19,623 bases of DNA from Bacteroidota bacterium (GCA_023441805.1 JAEZNO010000040.1:1-19623), one strand, 5' to 3'; counted from the first letter of the stretch, positions 1 to 8,463 are shown. The notes: generated by a model from the sequence alone, not told the origin. Translations and numbers: made by a program.

Positions 1-7
1 AAAAAAA

Positions 8-57
8 GCTGTTGAAAATGAGGATAACTCTGCGAGTTATCTCCCATTTCCAACAGC
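8..57 (-). terminator. Long stem-loop at the left edge, terminator-like on the minus strand
   Basis: The two arms (about 23 and 24 bases) begin gctgttg and end caacagc and pair almost completely around a three-base loop (tgc), with one mismatch and one bulge. On the minus strand the hairpin is followed directly by seven T (the A run at 1-7), which is the form of an intrinsic terminator. On the plus strand no T run follows. No minus-strand gene is visible to its right, so it could instead be a palindromic repeat or the 3' end of a unit lying outside the window. The structure is certain; its role is not. Confidence 0.5.
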
Positions 58-119
58 ATCATCATTAATGAAAAAAAAGTAATAATTTTAGTAAAAAATC
101 GGTCAACGTTATTTAGGCA

Positions 120-345
120 TTGACCCAATAGAACTAAGAACCCAGAACTCAGAACGCTTAAACGCAATACAGAACGCCGAACGCTTAATTGACGCTGAAT
201 GCTGAATGCTGAATAGTGAATGATGAATAGTGAATTGCCAATCCAACGTACAAGATCGACCCTTCGGGTATGAGAAGGCAAAAGGCAAAAATTCAAAGGC
301 AAAAGTGAAAAGTGAATGACCCTGTCGGGTATTAAATCTGAAAAG
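120..345 (-). repeat. Composite intergenic repeat built of 7-base units
   Basis: This stretch has no gene and is made of short modules. Six heptads of the form gctgaat/agtgaat/gatgaat run from 194 to 235. A second heptad tract (aaggcaa, aagtgaa) runs from 275 to 316. Two mini-hairpins with ACCC and GGGT arms lie at 258-270 and 317-331. Read on the minus strand, the same modules recur in the same style at 16745-17066 and 18957-19490, including a 20-base word at 157-176 that is also found at 16789-16808 and 19020-19039. It resembles the short tandemly repeated repetitive (heptameric) sequences known from cyanobacteria. The remainder, 346-444, holds nothing I can name. Confidence 0.75.
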
Positions 346-444
346 TGAAACATTGAAAAAAACTTGACCCCCTAAAATGCGGAAGTCCATCTCCTTGATG
401 AGAGGGATATAGGTTGAGGTGAACATAACTAAAACTAAATAATT

Positions 445-783
445 ATGGAAAAAACAAAATTTATGACAGGAACTCCTTTTATTTATAAGGATGAGATTGA
501 TTACTCTGAAGGTGGCATCATAAGCATGAGGGTAATTGAACAACAAACAGGGAATGTAAGTCTTTTCTCATTTGACAAAGGACAGCGGTTAACTGAGCAT
601 ACTTCACCTTATGATGCATTGCTCATGGTGGTTGAAGGTGAGGCGGAAGTTGTTATAGGTGGCACTCCTCACAAGCTGACTGAAGGCATGACCATCATTA
701 TGCCGGCAACAATTCCTCATGCAGTCAATGCAACCGAGCGCTTTAAAATGGTTCTTACAATGATTAAAGGAATTAAGGCCTGA
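445..783 (+). CDS. Small single-domain cupin protein
   Basis: A 112-residue protein consisting of one cupin beta-barrel. Motif 1 lies around residues 46-65, with a glycine, His52 in place of the usual HxH pair, and the VVEG turn. Motif 2 lies around residues 81-95, with Gly81, Pro87, His92 and Asn95. The barrel can therefore still offer histidines to a metal, but it lacks one classical ligand. There is no signal peptide, so it is expected in the cytoplasm. It starts at the first ATG after an A/T-rich leader and lies 63 bases before the PepSY membrane protein, with a second cupin after that, so the three probably form one operon. Its substrate cannot be read from the sequence; small cupins of this kind can be sensors, isomerases or binding proteins. 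Confidence 0.85.
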   Translation: MEKTKFMTGTPFIYKDEIDYSEGGIISMRVIEQQTGNVSLFSFDKGQRLTEHTSPYDALLMVVEGEAEVVIGGTPHKLTEGMTIIMPATIPHAVNATERFKMVLTMIKGIKA

Positions 784-846
784 TATTCAGTTATTACTGA
801 CTGAAAGATTAAATACTTCGGCTTCATTCAACTACGTCAACTACTC

Positions 847-2415
847 ATGAAGAAATTACGCAAATACCATAAGTGGCCATCTCTGGTTATTGGATTTTTC
901 CTGCTGCTGTTCTGTGCATCAGGCATCATAATGAACCACCGCTCAATATTTGGTTCTATAAATTACCCCCGGTGGTTGATGCCTGGTAATTATCACTACA
1001 AGAATTGGAATCTTGCTTCGGTGAAAGGCTTCTTGCCTATTAATGATCATGAACTGCTCACCTTTGGTAATACAGGTATCTGGAAAACCAATCGTAAATT
1101 CAGCAGCTTCGAGGATTTCAATCAGGGCTTTCCAAAAGGTATTGATAACAGAAAGATCTTCACAATGGCCTTAACTGAAAACAACAGGCTGTTTGCAGGA
1201 ACTCTTTTTGGATTGTTTGAACGTGATTTCGCTAATGACAGATGGAATAAAGTTAATCTCCCTGAAGATAACCCACGTATAGTTAAGGTTCTTGAGAAAG
1301 ATGGTAATCTGCTTGTGATGTCCAGGTCGGAATTGTGGCAGCTGCCATTGCATACTCAGGGAAATGAAGCATTGCAACAGATTGAAATCCCGCCAACTGA
1401 TGATCACAAGGGCAAAGCAGGCATGTTTCGCACTTTTTGGGTAATACACAGCGGTGAAATATTTGGGCTGACAGGCAAATTGATTGTTGATCTTGTCGGG
1501 TTAGCGGTCATATTTATGACTATCACAGGTTACTTCTATTTCTTTCTGCCTAAATTTTCAAAGAAGATACGTGAAACACTACGTAAGCGGTTACAGAAGT
1601 TGAATCGTAAAACCATCAACTGGCATACGTTAATTGGAGTCTGGGGATTTCCAATCTTACTGGTGACAGTCACTACCGGTATGTTTCTGCGTCCTCCCCT
1701 ACTCATTCCCATTGCCAACAAAGAAATGTCAGCTATACCGGGTACCATACTTGCTACTGAAAATGTGTGGCACGACAAACTAAGGGATATAATTTATGAC
1801 TCAGTTTCAGAACAGTATCTCATATCGACAAGCGAGGGTTTCATCAGTCTTGATTTGAGAAATAATGAGCCGGTTAGCAAAAAGATAATATACCAGCCAC
1901 CGGTTAGTGTGATGGGGATCAATGCTTTTGAACCTTTAGGCGATGGTGATTATCTTGTTGCATCTTTCAGCGGAATCTACAGATGGAATCCGACTACGGG
2001 TCAATCATTTGACTTCATTACAGGTTTGCCTGCCAATGCCAGTGAAGGAGGTCGCCCGTTTGGAAGTGTAGCTGTTGCAGGAGTGTATATGGAAGGAAAA
2101 ACCCCGGTTGCCTTACTTGATTATGGTGCCGGCTGGGTGAATCTTACACCCGGAATCAAGCCTGCTATGCCTGAAGTCATTGCTTCACAACCTATATCAT
2201 GGTGGAATCTGGCGCTTGAAATCCATACCGGGAGAATTTTTGAGTTCTTTACCGGCGACTTTTACATACTTTATGTACCTTTAATGGGAATAACAACCCT
2301 GGTGATTCTTGTAACAGGATTGCTTATGTATCTGAAATCGCTGAAACGTAAAAAATCAAAATCTGTAAGTCATGGAAGTAATAAACTTGAAAGAAGCGCC
2401 CAAAGTGCCCATTGA
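847..2415 (+). CDS. PepSY-associated TM family membrane protein with duplicated halves
   Basis: A 522-residue inner-membrane protein with four likely transmembrane helices at about residues 11-30, 211-234, 259-282 and 473-496. It looks like a tandem duplication. Half one opens with a YH motif (His8) and a helix ending in a TM-proximal NH (His31); half two opens with WHTLIG (His260). Each half then has a large extracytoplasmic loop and a matching HSG/HTG-x-IF motif (His201, His460) just before its second helix. The loops contain short blade-like repeats such as LLTFGNTGIW and YLVASFSGIY, which suggests small propeller-like domains. Paired membrane histidines occur in PepSY_TM proteins linked to iron or electron transfer; heme binding here is inference. 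The C-terminal tail is basic. The last 44 bases overlap the next cupin gene, which suggests translational coupling. Confidence 0.8.
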   Translation: MKKLRKYHKWPSLVIGFFLLLFCASGIIMNHRSIFGSINYPRWLMPGNYHYKNWNLASVKGFLPINDHELLTFGNTGIWKTNRKFSSFEDFNQGFPKGIDNRKIFTMALTENNRLFAGTLFGLFERDFANDRWNKVNLPEDNPRIVKVLEKDGNLLVMSRSELWQLPLHTQGNEALQQIEIPPTDDHKGKAGMFRTFWVIHSGEIFGLTGKLIVDLVGLAVIFMTITGYFYFFLPKFSKKIRETLRKRLQKLNRKTINWHTLIGVWGFPILLVTVTTGMFLRPPLLIPIANKEMSAIPGTILATENVWHDKLRDIIYDSVSEQYLISTSEGFISLDLRNNEPVSKKIIYQPPVSVMGINAFEPLGDGDYLVASFSGIYRWNPTTGQSFDFITGLPANASEGGRPFGSVAVAGVYMEGKTPVALLDYGAGWVNLTPGIKPAMPEVIASQPISWWNLALEIHTGRIFEFFTGDFYILYVPLMGITTLVILVTGLLMYLKSLKRKKSKSVSHGSNKLERSAQSAH

Positions 2416-2680
2416 TGTTGATGGTCACTTGATGTCAAAGCTTAAAAACGTTGAAGTAGTGCATCTTAACCTTAAACCAGGTGAGGTTATTGAAAAGCAC
2501 GTTAATCAGGCAGATGTTATTTTCTATGTTCTTGAAGGCAAGGCCTTGCTTGAAAATGATGACGAACAGATACTGGTACGAAAGGATGATTGTATAAAAG
2601 TGCAGGCCGGTACTGTAAGAGGATTCAACAACATTTCAGTGTCACATTTTAAAGTAATGGTAATTAAATTATTAGCCTGA
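2372..2680 (+). CDS. Small cupin protein overlapping the PepSY gene
   Basis: A 102-residue single cupin domain. Motif 1 covers residues 36-56 (Pro36, Gly37, His43, then the YVLEG turn). Motif 2, around residues 73-86, has Arg83 where a metal-binding histidine usually stands, followed by Asn86. The metal site is thus weakened or absent, which fits a ligand-binding or regulatory role better than a classical dioxygenase. The ATG at 2372 is preferred over the internal Met21 (position 2432), because the N-terminal stretch with the VPIDVDG motif looks like a normal part of this small-cupin type, even though it makes the gene overlap the preceding one by 44 bases. It is the last gene of the cupin-PepSY-cupin operon and is followed by a terminator. 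Confidence 0.82.
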   Translation: MEVINLKEAPKVPIDVDGHLMSKLKNVEVVHLNLKPGEVIEKHVNQADVIFYVLEGKALLENDDEQILVRKDDCIKVQAGTVRGFNNISVSHFKVMVIKLLA

Positions 2681-2720
2681 AAGAAAGTTTCATTATTTAG
2701 GTGTTTGTCTTTTGATTGAG

Positions 2721-2767
2721 TCTGGAAATTATTACTTTTGAAAGGAGTAATTTCCAGATTCTTTTTT
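2721..2767 (+). terminator. Intrinsic terminator of the cupin-PepSY-cupin operon
   Basis: The arms tctggaaat and atttccaga pair perfectly over nine bases. An inner, slightly bulged stem (tactttt with aggagta, including G-U pairs) extends the hairpin, and the tract ttctttttt follows. It lies about 40 bases after the stop codon of the second cupin. Confidence 0.85.
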
Positions 2768-2832
2768 ATATGCTTAATGCAAGAGTATTTTATTGACCTT
2801 GCATCTTAAAGGTTATTACTTAGTGATTGTAA

Positions 2833-2840
2833 TAGATTTG
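2833..2840 (+). promoter_or_regulatory. Possible -7 element upstream of the large exported protein
   Basis: The octamer tagatttg matches the Bacteroidota -7 consensus TAnnTTTG and lies 23 bases before the ATG at 2864. No matching TTTG was found 19-21 bases upstream, so only half of the promoter is supported. A separate promoter is expected here because a terminator closes the preceding operon. Confidence 0.4.
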
Positions 2841-2863
2841 AAGACTAATAAAGGATACTTGCC

Positions 2864-5800
2864 ATGAACAAATCTCTACACAATGTTTTCACATTTTTCT
2901 TGAAATCATTGCCTGTTATTGTAGTATTTACAATTGCGTTGAATGCATACTCTCAGGAAAATCCTTACAAAAATCACCCTGCCTTGAATGCCAAGGATTT
3001 CATCCGTTCAGAACAATTCACAGGTAATCGTACTGACATCAACGGCAGTATGCGATCGTATGTAGTCACATCGAATCAGATAAAAGACTCTATCAGAAAG
3101 ATTATCACAGCAAGGCAATCCGCACAAGGCAATTCGCAAAGGCAATCATCCACAAACCGTAATATTTATAAACCGGTGCAGTTTTATCCATTGGGTCCTT
3201 CTGTTACAACAGATACCGTATTTGCACAGCTTGGGCTTGTTTCAGCTTTATGGGTTGACTCTACTGATTATAAAACCATCTATGCCGGAAGTAACACAGG
3301 TGGAATCTTTGCTACTTATGATGGAGGGCAAAACTGGCAATCTCTGTCGGATGAGTATATAACTACGGGAGTGCTTGCAATTGAAGTTGACCCAAAAGAC
3401 AAACAACACATTTATATAGGCACAGGTCATTGGGGATTCTCGCGTGAGTGGGGTGAAGGCGTTATGCAAAGTTTCGATGGTGGAAAAACATGGCAAACAA
3501 CAGGTCTAAATGCCGGTAGTATCAATGCAGGCTTTATTGTTCACGACATAAAGCATCTGGATAAAACCACCGATACCCTGATTGCCATTGTAAACAGGGA
3601 ATTCCGCCAGGGTACTTCAATCTACCGTTCAACCGACAGGGGCAACACTTGGAATGAGGTCTTTTATCGTAACAAGGAGGAATTATTCGACATTGTCAAG
3701 GCTCCATACAATCCTAACCTAATCTACACAGTTGGCAGTCTGTATCTTAGAAGCAATGATGGAGGCGTGACATGGGAAGATTTAACTTCTGAGATTGCAT
3801 TACTTAAGGATCATAAGATATCACGAATGGCACTGGCTATCAGTCATTCGCCATCACACAAAATTCTGGCCTTTGTTGAATCATACGATACTCTGACTCC
3901 GGGTAACTATGACCATTGGTTGATGCAATATCCGGGAGATGGGATCAGGCATTTTAAGAACGTTGGCATCAAGTACCATCCTGTTGTCGGATACTGGAAA
4001 ATGGAGATACAGTTCTCCCCTACTCACCACGATGAGTTCTATCTGGGTGGAATATGGTTCTTCAAGTACAGGCTTGAAGGTGATAGCGCTAAGTATCTTT
4101 CATACAAAAATCACAGATATCATAAAGATGTAAGAGAACTGCTGGTCTTTAAGGGTCCTCAGGATGATATTGTAATTATGGGTAACGATGGAGGTGTAAC
4201 CCGTTCCGATGATGGTGCAGTGAGATGGTATGATATCACGCGAAACGGGCTACAGTCGACACAGTTTTACAATCTGGCCATTGCCGGTAAAAGTAATATG
4301 GTATTTTGTGGTCCTCAGGATGGTAACCTTTGTTTTTATAATTACAACACCGGCGAGTGGACTAAAGATCCTCATATTGGTGATGCGTACGACGGCCTGG
4401 TTGACTATAATAATCCTCGCAATGTATATCTTGTTACATACCCGCCGAAACCTCAATACAAGAACATTTTTCTTCTGAAATCGACCGATGGCGGGTTAAT
4501 ATTTAATTATCGCGGAGTGCCTGACACCACTGAACAAGGGCGAAACAATGTGCCTATTGCAATGGATGCCAAAAACCCGAAGATTCTATATGCCGGGTTA
4601 AAAAATGTATGGAAATCAACCGATGGTGCCGAAACATGGACAAAGATTAGCAACTTCAGACCGGGTAACACTCATAAAATACAGGCAATTGATGTTGCAC
4701 CTTCAAATCCAAATGTTATTTGCATAAGCTTTGAAAACCCTGCATGGGGAGAAACAGAGCTTGAGAAAATAATGATTACCACTAATGGTGGTGAAACATG
4801 GAATGATATTACTCCTCGAGGTGCGCTTAACCTCCAATGGGTTTCGTGCGTGGATATTCAGTTTCATCCTGAGAACCATAATATCATATTTCTTGCACTC
4901 GACAGGATGTGGACTAACAACAGGATATATGTAACATTAAATGGGGGCAAAACATGGGCTAATTTCTCGCAGGGACTTCCAAACATACCTGTTAACGCAA
5001 TTAAATTCTATAAAGGTGCCGATTACGATATCATGTTTGCTGCAACTGATGTAGGAGTTTATTACCGCGATTCAATGATGGACCAATGGGAAATGTTTGG
5101 TGAGGGGATACCGCTCACAATCATCTCAGATCTTGATATTAACTATGAGAGAAAGAAACTAGTGGTCACTACTTTTGGTCGTGGATTATGGGAAGCTGAT
5201 ATCTGTCTCCCACTCGATGACGAAGCCCGCGTTATTACAGGTAATGTTGCATGGAACACCGGTAAGAATTTACTAAGCGACCTCATCCTTACGCCCGACA
5301 GCAAACTCACAATGAGCGGGACTATTCAGGTTGGAGACGGACGGTCAATTACAATCATGCCCGGTGCTGAGCTTATACTTGATAATGCAACATTAACTAA
5401 TAATTGCCGAAGCTTATGGGATGGAATAAAACTATACGGATACTATGATTATTCTTCAGACAATCCGCAGGGGAAGATAACACTGATCAATGGATCCACT
5501 ATCCAGAATTCATATAGAGGCATTGAAACATTTTCAGTTGATAAAGCAGGTAACGTGGATTCATTGAGAGGTGGTGGAATAATCATCACTAAAGAGGCAT
5601 ATTTTAAGAATGTGCTGAGACCTGTGATACTAAAACCAACAAAAGGAGATAATCCTTCAAGATTCCATACCACTGAATTTGCAATTAATGATCAACCCTG
5701 GCCCGGTGAGCAATTCATTGAGTTTGTGAGGATGGAATATAACCGGGGGGTTGAGTTTATTAACTGCATCTTTAGAAATGACATTTCATATAATAGCCTG

Positions 5801-7744
5801 CCAATTGAAGAAAGAGGCATCGGTATCAACAGCTTTAATTCTTCATTTAGTGTTTATAAAATGAATCCTGATACTGCCATTATCGGATTGTCGATTAAGC
5901 CGATGTTTCATCAGTTAAATAAAGGTATTTATGCAATAACATCTACACCCGGTTATACATTTTACTCAAATGGTGTTACTTATAAGAACAACTACACCGG
6001 TGCATACCTTGCAGGATACAGCAATTTAGTTGCAGTCGATAATTCATTTGAATTAAAACCCTTAAGCCATAACGCGACAAATAACCGTCAGATTACAGGA
6101 CTTTACCTTGATAACAGCCAAAACTACCTGATAAGTAATAATATCTTCAGAACATTTCCTAATATCGGTGTCTATACTGCACTTATAGGAATGATTAGTA
6201 ACAATTCGGGTGATCAAAACAACCTGGTAGCAAACAACCGTTTTGAAACACTTACTTATGCTATTCTGGCTCAGAATAAAAACAGAAGTACCGACGGCAG
6301 CAGTGGATTACGATTATTGTTTAACAAGTTCAATAAGAACAAATACGGAATTGTAGTCACACACGATTCTTTAAGTCAGATTAATGGTATTGCCAGGTAT
6401 CAGGGTGTTGCAGGACATCAGGAAATGGAGCCTGCCGGAAACTCATTCTTTAACAGCATAATTAATAAGACAGCCGACCTTCACAATGAGGGTGAGCCTT
6501 TTGTTTACAGTCATTATATCAACAAGAACAATTCAACAGGACAGGTCCCGAAATCAGGAAACGTACATTTGTTATCTGCTGTTTATCCTATGCCGGTTGA
6601 TAGTACGTATGTTCCGGATTATCTCAAAATTGACACTTCAAATGTTAACACAGCCAGAGAGCAATGGAGAAGCATTTATACATCCGATAAAGATAAGTAC
6701 TTATCACTAAAAGATGGCGGTGATACTCAAGCTCTTATCAATGAAAGTGTTTCATTAAAACCAGGCAACACAGCTGAACTATATAAGAAATTCAGAGAGC
6801 TTGATTCAAGGTTATCACGTGAGTTCCTGAGGGAGTTGGTGAAAAAGAACAAATTCCCGAACAGCCTATTGATTGAAGTGCTCGTTCAGAATCCCATCAT
6901 TTTCAAGGATACTGTCATCATGCAGAGCATACTTGAGCGTGATCCTCCTATGTCGGATTATATGCTACAGAGATTGAATGGTTTATCTGACAGGTACAGT
7001 TCAATTGAAATATTTGAGAGTGCTCATGATAACAGTAAAGCTATTTTTGATGCTATAACAGCAATTGCCGTAAATAAAGAATGTATAAACAATCCCGGAG
7101 ACATAACTTCAGTCGATGAACTCCTTGCTGAGGAACCTGACAATATTCATTCACAGATAACCCGGGCATTTATGCAACATACACATGGCAATTCTGAACA
7201 GGCTGAAACAATTCTTAAATCCATTACAGCTGATCATGATCAAAAGCAATCTATTGACAATCTTATTTCATTGATGAAATTTGACAAATCGATCAATACA
7301 ACTTTGCCTGATGAATTTAGTAAGGAACAGCTATCGTTGCTCAATTCAATAGGTGCTGATAACTTTACTTCAATCTACATTGCGAACATAAATAATCGTT
7401 TCCTTCAAGGATCGTATAATGAACCTTATATACTACCAACAGAAGCCCCGGCACTCAGGGATTATACATTCCCGGGATCGGCGGTTGTTGGTTCAAGTTT
7501 CAGAATATATCCGCAGCCTGCTCAGGGATATCTTATCATTGATTACCATTATGAATTCGGCTTCTACAAAGGAACCATCGAATTCACAAATGCATCCGGT
7601 CAGACTGTAAGTACTGTACAGCTTAAGGGAAAAACAGGGCAGGAATTCGTGAATATTAGCGAGTGGACTCCGGGAATTTATTTTGTGAGGCTGATTAACA
7701 ATGGCTCTGTGATTGAAAACCAGAAGATTATGGTCATCAAATAG
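2864..7744 (+). CDS. Large exported BNR-repeat/beta-helix protein with T9SS sorting domain
   Basis: A 1626-residue protein expected to cross the inner membrane by Sec and the outer membrane by the type IX system. Residues 1-30 form a signal peptide with likely cleavage after AYS. Residues about 130-780 carry at least nine Asp-box/BNR motifs of the S-x-D-G-G-x-T-W type (near 151, 203, 255, 297, 447, 540, 585, 640 and 692), the pattern of sortilin/VPS10-like propellers. Residues about 800-1200 are rich in Asn, Gly and short beta repeats, which suggests a right-handed beta-helix. Residues about 1200-1530 look largely helical. Residues 1546-1626 form the T9SS type A sorting domain (IYPQPAQG start, WTPGIYFVRL motif). 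No catalytic residues are recognised. Cell-surface carbohydrate or protein binding is the likely role, but the substrate is unknown. It is probably monocistronic. Confidence 0.85.
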   Translation: MNKSLHNVFTFFLKSLPVIVVFTIALNAYSQENPYKNHPALNAKDFIRSEQFTGNRTDINGSMRSYVVTSNQIKDSIRKIITARQSAQGNSQRQSSTNRNIYKPVQFYPLGPSVTTDTVFAQLGLVSALWVDSTDYKTIYAGSNTGGIFATYDGGQNWQSLSDEYITTGVLAIEVDPKDKQHIYIGTGHWGFSREWGEGVMQSFDGGKTWQTTGLNAGSINAGFIVHDIKHLDKTTDTLIAIVNREFRQGTSIYRSTDRGNTWNEVFYRNKEELFDIVKAPYNPNLIYTVGSLYLRSNDGGVTWEDLTSEIALLKDHKISRMALAISHSPSHKILAFVESYDTLTPGNYDHWLMQYPGDGIRHFKNVGIKYHPVVGYWKMEIQFSPTHHDEFYLGGIWFFKYRLEGDSAKYLSYKNHRYHKDVRELLVFKGPQDDIVIMGNDGGVTRSDDGAVRWYDITRNGLQSTQFYNLAIAGKSNMVFCGPQDGNLCFYNYNTGEWTKDPHIGDAYDGLVDYNNPRNVYLVTYPPKPQYKNIFLLKSTDGGLIFNYRGVPDTTEQGRNNVPIAMDAKNPKILYAGLKNVWKSTDGAETWTKISNFRPGNTHKIQAIDVAPSNPNVICISFENPAWGETELEKIMITTNGGETWNDITPRGALNLQWVSCVDIQFHPENHNIIFLALDRMWTNNRIYVTLNGGKTWANFSQGLPNIPVNAIKFYKGADYDIMFAATDVGVYYRDSMMDQWEMFGEGIPLTIISDLDINYERKKLVVTTFGRGLWEADICLPLDDEARVITGNVAWNTGKNLLSDLILTPDSKLTMSGTIQVGDGRSITIMPGAELILDNATLTNNCRSLWDGIKLYGYYDYSSDNPQGKITLINGSTIQNSYRGIETFSVDKAGNVDSLRGGGIIITKEAYFKNVLRPVILKPTKGDNPSRFHTTEFAINDQPWPGEQFIEFVRMEYNRGVEFINCIFRNDISYNSLPIEERGIGINSFNSSFSVYKMNPDTAIIGLSIKPMFHQLNKGIYAITSTPGYTFYSNGVTYKNNYTGAYLAGYSNLVAVDNSFELKPLSHNATNNRQITGLYLDNSQNYLISNNIFRTFPNIGVYTALIGMISNNSGDQNNLVANNRFETLTYAILAQNKNRSTDGSSGLRLLFNKFNKNKYGIVVTHDSLSQINGIARYQGVAGHQEMEPAGNSFFNSIINKTADLHNEGEPFVYSHYINKNNSTGQVPKSGNVHLLSAVYPMPVDSTYVPDYLKIDTSNVNTAREQWRSIYTSDKDKYLSLKDGGDTQALINESVSLKPGNTAELYKKFRELDSRLSREFLRELVKKNKFPNSLLIEVLVQNPIIFKDTVIMQSILERDPPMSDYMLQRLNGLSDRYSSIEIFESAHDNSKAIFDAITAIAVNKECINNPGDITSVDELLAEEPDNIHSQITRAFMQHTHGNSEQAETILKSITADHDQKQSIDNLISLMKFDKSINTTLPDEFSKEQLSLLNSIGADNFTSIYIANINNRFLQGSYNEPYILPTEAPALRDYTFPGSAVVGSSFRIYPQPAQGYLIIDYHYEFGFYKGTIEFTNASGQTVSTVQLKGKTGQEFVNISEWTPGIYFVRLINNGSVIENQKIMVIK

Positions 7745-7777
7745 TAAGCAGGAATATTTGGGTTACTATTTGTTTTT
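7741..7777 (+). terminator. Probable terminator overlapping the nrfHA promoter
   Basis: The seven-base arms atagtaa (7741-7747, including the stop codon) and ttactat (7763-7769) are perfectly complementary around a 15-base loop and are followed by ttgttttt. The T tract shares its first bases with the TTTG element of the next promoter, so transcription stop and start signals overlap. The stem is AT-rich, so strength is uncertain. Confidence 0.5.
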
Positions 7778-7799
7778 ACAGATTCACTTCATATATTTG
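7769..7799 (+). promoter_or_regulatory. Bacteroidota-type promoter of nrfHA
   Basis: TTTG at 7769-7772, a 19-base spacer and tatatttg at 7792-7799 match the known Bacteroidota primary-sigma consensus (TTTG, about 19 bases, TAnnTTTG). Transcription would start a few bases downstream, inside the palindrome at 7797-7822, which would leave a leader of about 25 bases before nrfH. Confidence 0.75.
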
Positions 7800-7822
7800 T
7801 TAAGTACAATTGTGCTTAACAA
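7797..7822 (+). promoter_or_regulatory. 26-base palindrome at the nrfHA start site, candidate operator
   Basis: Half-sites ttgttaag and cttaacaa flank a central part that contains caattg. Over 26 bases only one base pair is not Watson-Crick (a T opposite a G). It overlaps the end of the -7 element and the expected transcription start, a place where a bound dimeric regulator would block or modulate initiation. As RNA it could also form a hairpin at the very 5' end of the transcript. The regulator is not identified; a Crp/Fnr-type nitrite or NO regulator is one possibility. Confidence 0.6.
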
Positions 7823-7828
7823 TACAAT

Positions 7829-8437
7829 ATGAGAAAGATCATAAAGTTCCTTGGTCCGCCCGACAAATGGCGCCTACCCGTTATCATTATTTCAGGAACT
7901 CTGGTGGGTATAGTAATTTTACTTTTCTATACTTCAAGGGCATATTCCTACTTGTCCGACAATCCAAAAACATGTATTAACTGCCATGTCATGAATCCTC
8001 AGTATGCTACCTGGATGCACAGCAGTCACAGGGAAGCAGCCACCTGCAATGATTGTCATGTGCCACATGATAATTTCTTCAGGCACTATTTATTCAAGGC
8101 AAAGGACGGATTGCGACATGCAACTATCTTCACTGCACGCGCTGAGCCTCAGGTGATTCAAATTAAACAAGCGGGAATAAATGTAGTACAGGAAAACTGC
8201 ATCAGGTGTCACAAGGCTCTTATCGACTATGTTAACATTGTACAGGTGACAGGTGAAAACCATATGGAAGGTGAAGGCCATCGTTGCTGGGATTGCCATC
8301 GCGAGACGCCTCATGGCACAGTAAACAGTCTGGCTGCCACCCCGTACTCTCTTGTTCCACGTATGAAATCTATTGTCCCCGATTGGATGAAAAATATACT
8401 TTATAAAGATAAAAGTTTGGAAACAGACAAAAATTAA
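7829..8437 (+). CDS. nrfH: Cytochrome c nitrite reductase small subunit NrfH
   Basis: A 202-residue tetraheme c-type cytochrome of the NapC/NirT/NrfH family that takes electrons from menaquinol and passes them to NrfA. One N-terminal membrane anchor spans residues about 16-35. Four heme motifs follow: CINCH (49-53), CNDCH (73-77), CIRCH (124-128) and CWDCH (153-157). Extra histidines and the MNPQYATW stretch after the first motif fit the family's distal heme ligation. The length is slightly above the usual 150-180 residues because of a C-terminal tail that runs on past the last heme. It is the first gene of a two-gene operon with nrfA, 26 bases away, and has a recognisable promoter and a palindromic candidate operator just upstream. 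Confidence 0.95.
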   Translation: MRKIIKFLGPPDKWRLPVIIISGTLVGIVILLFYTSRAYSYLSDNPKTCINCHVMNPQYATWMHSSHREAATCNDCHVPHDNFFRHYLFKAKDGLRHATIFTARAEPQVIQIKQAGINVVQENCIRCHKALIDYVNIVQVTGENHMEGEGHRCWDCHRETPHGTVNSLAATPYSLVPRMKSIVPDWMKNILYKDKSLETDKN

Positions 8438-8463
8438 TAACCTAACCCCAAAAAAAAGATTGC

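Noticed and set aside
109..546. 145-codon open frame on the minus strand
   Set aside because: It runs through the heptad repeats and the 5' end of the first cupin gene; its product is low-complexity and has no recognisable domain.
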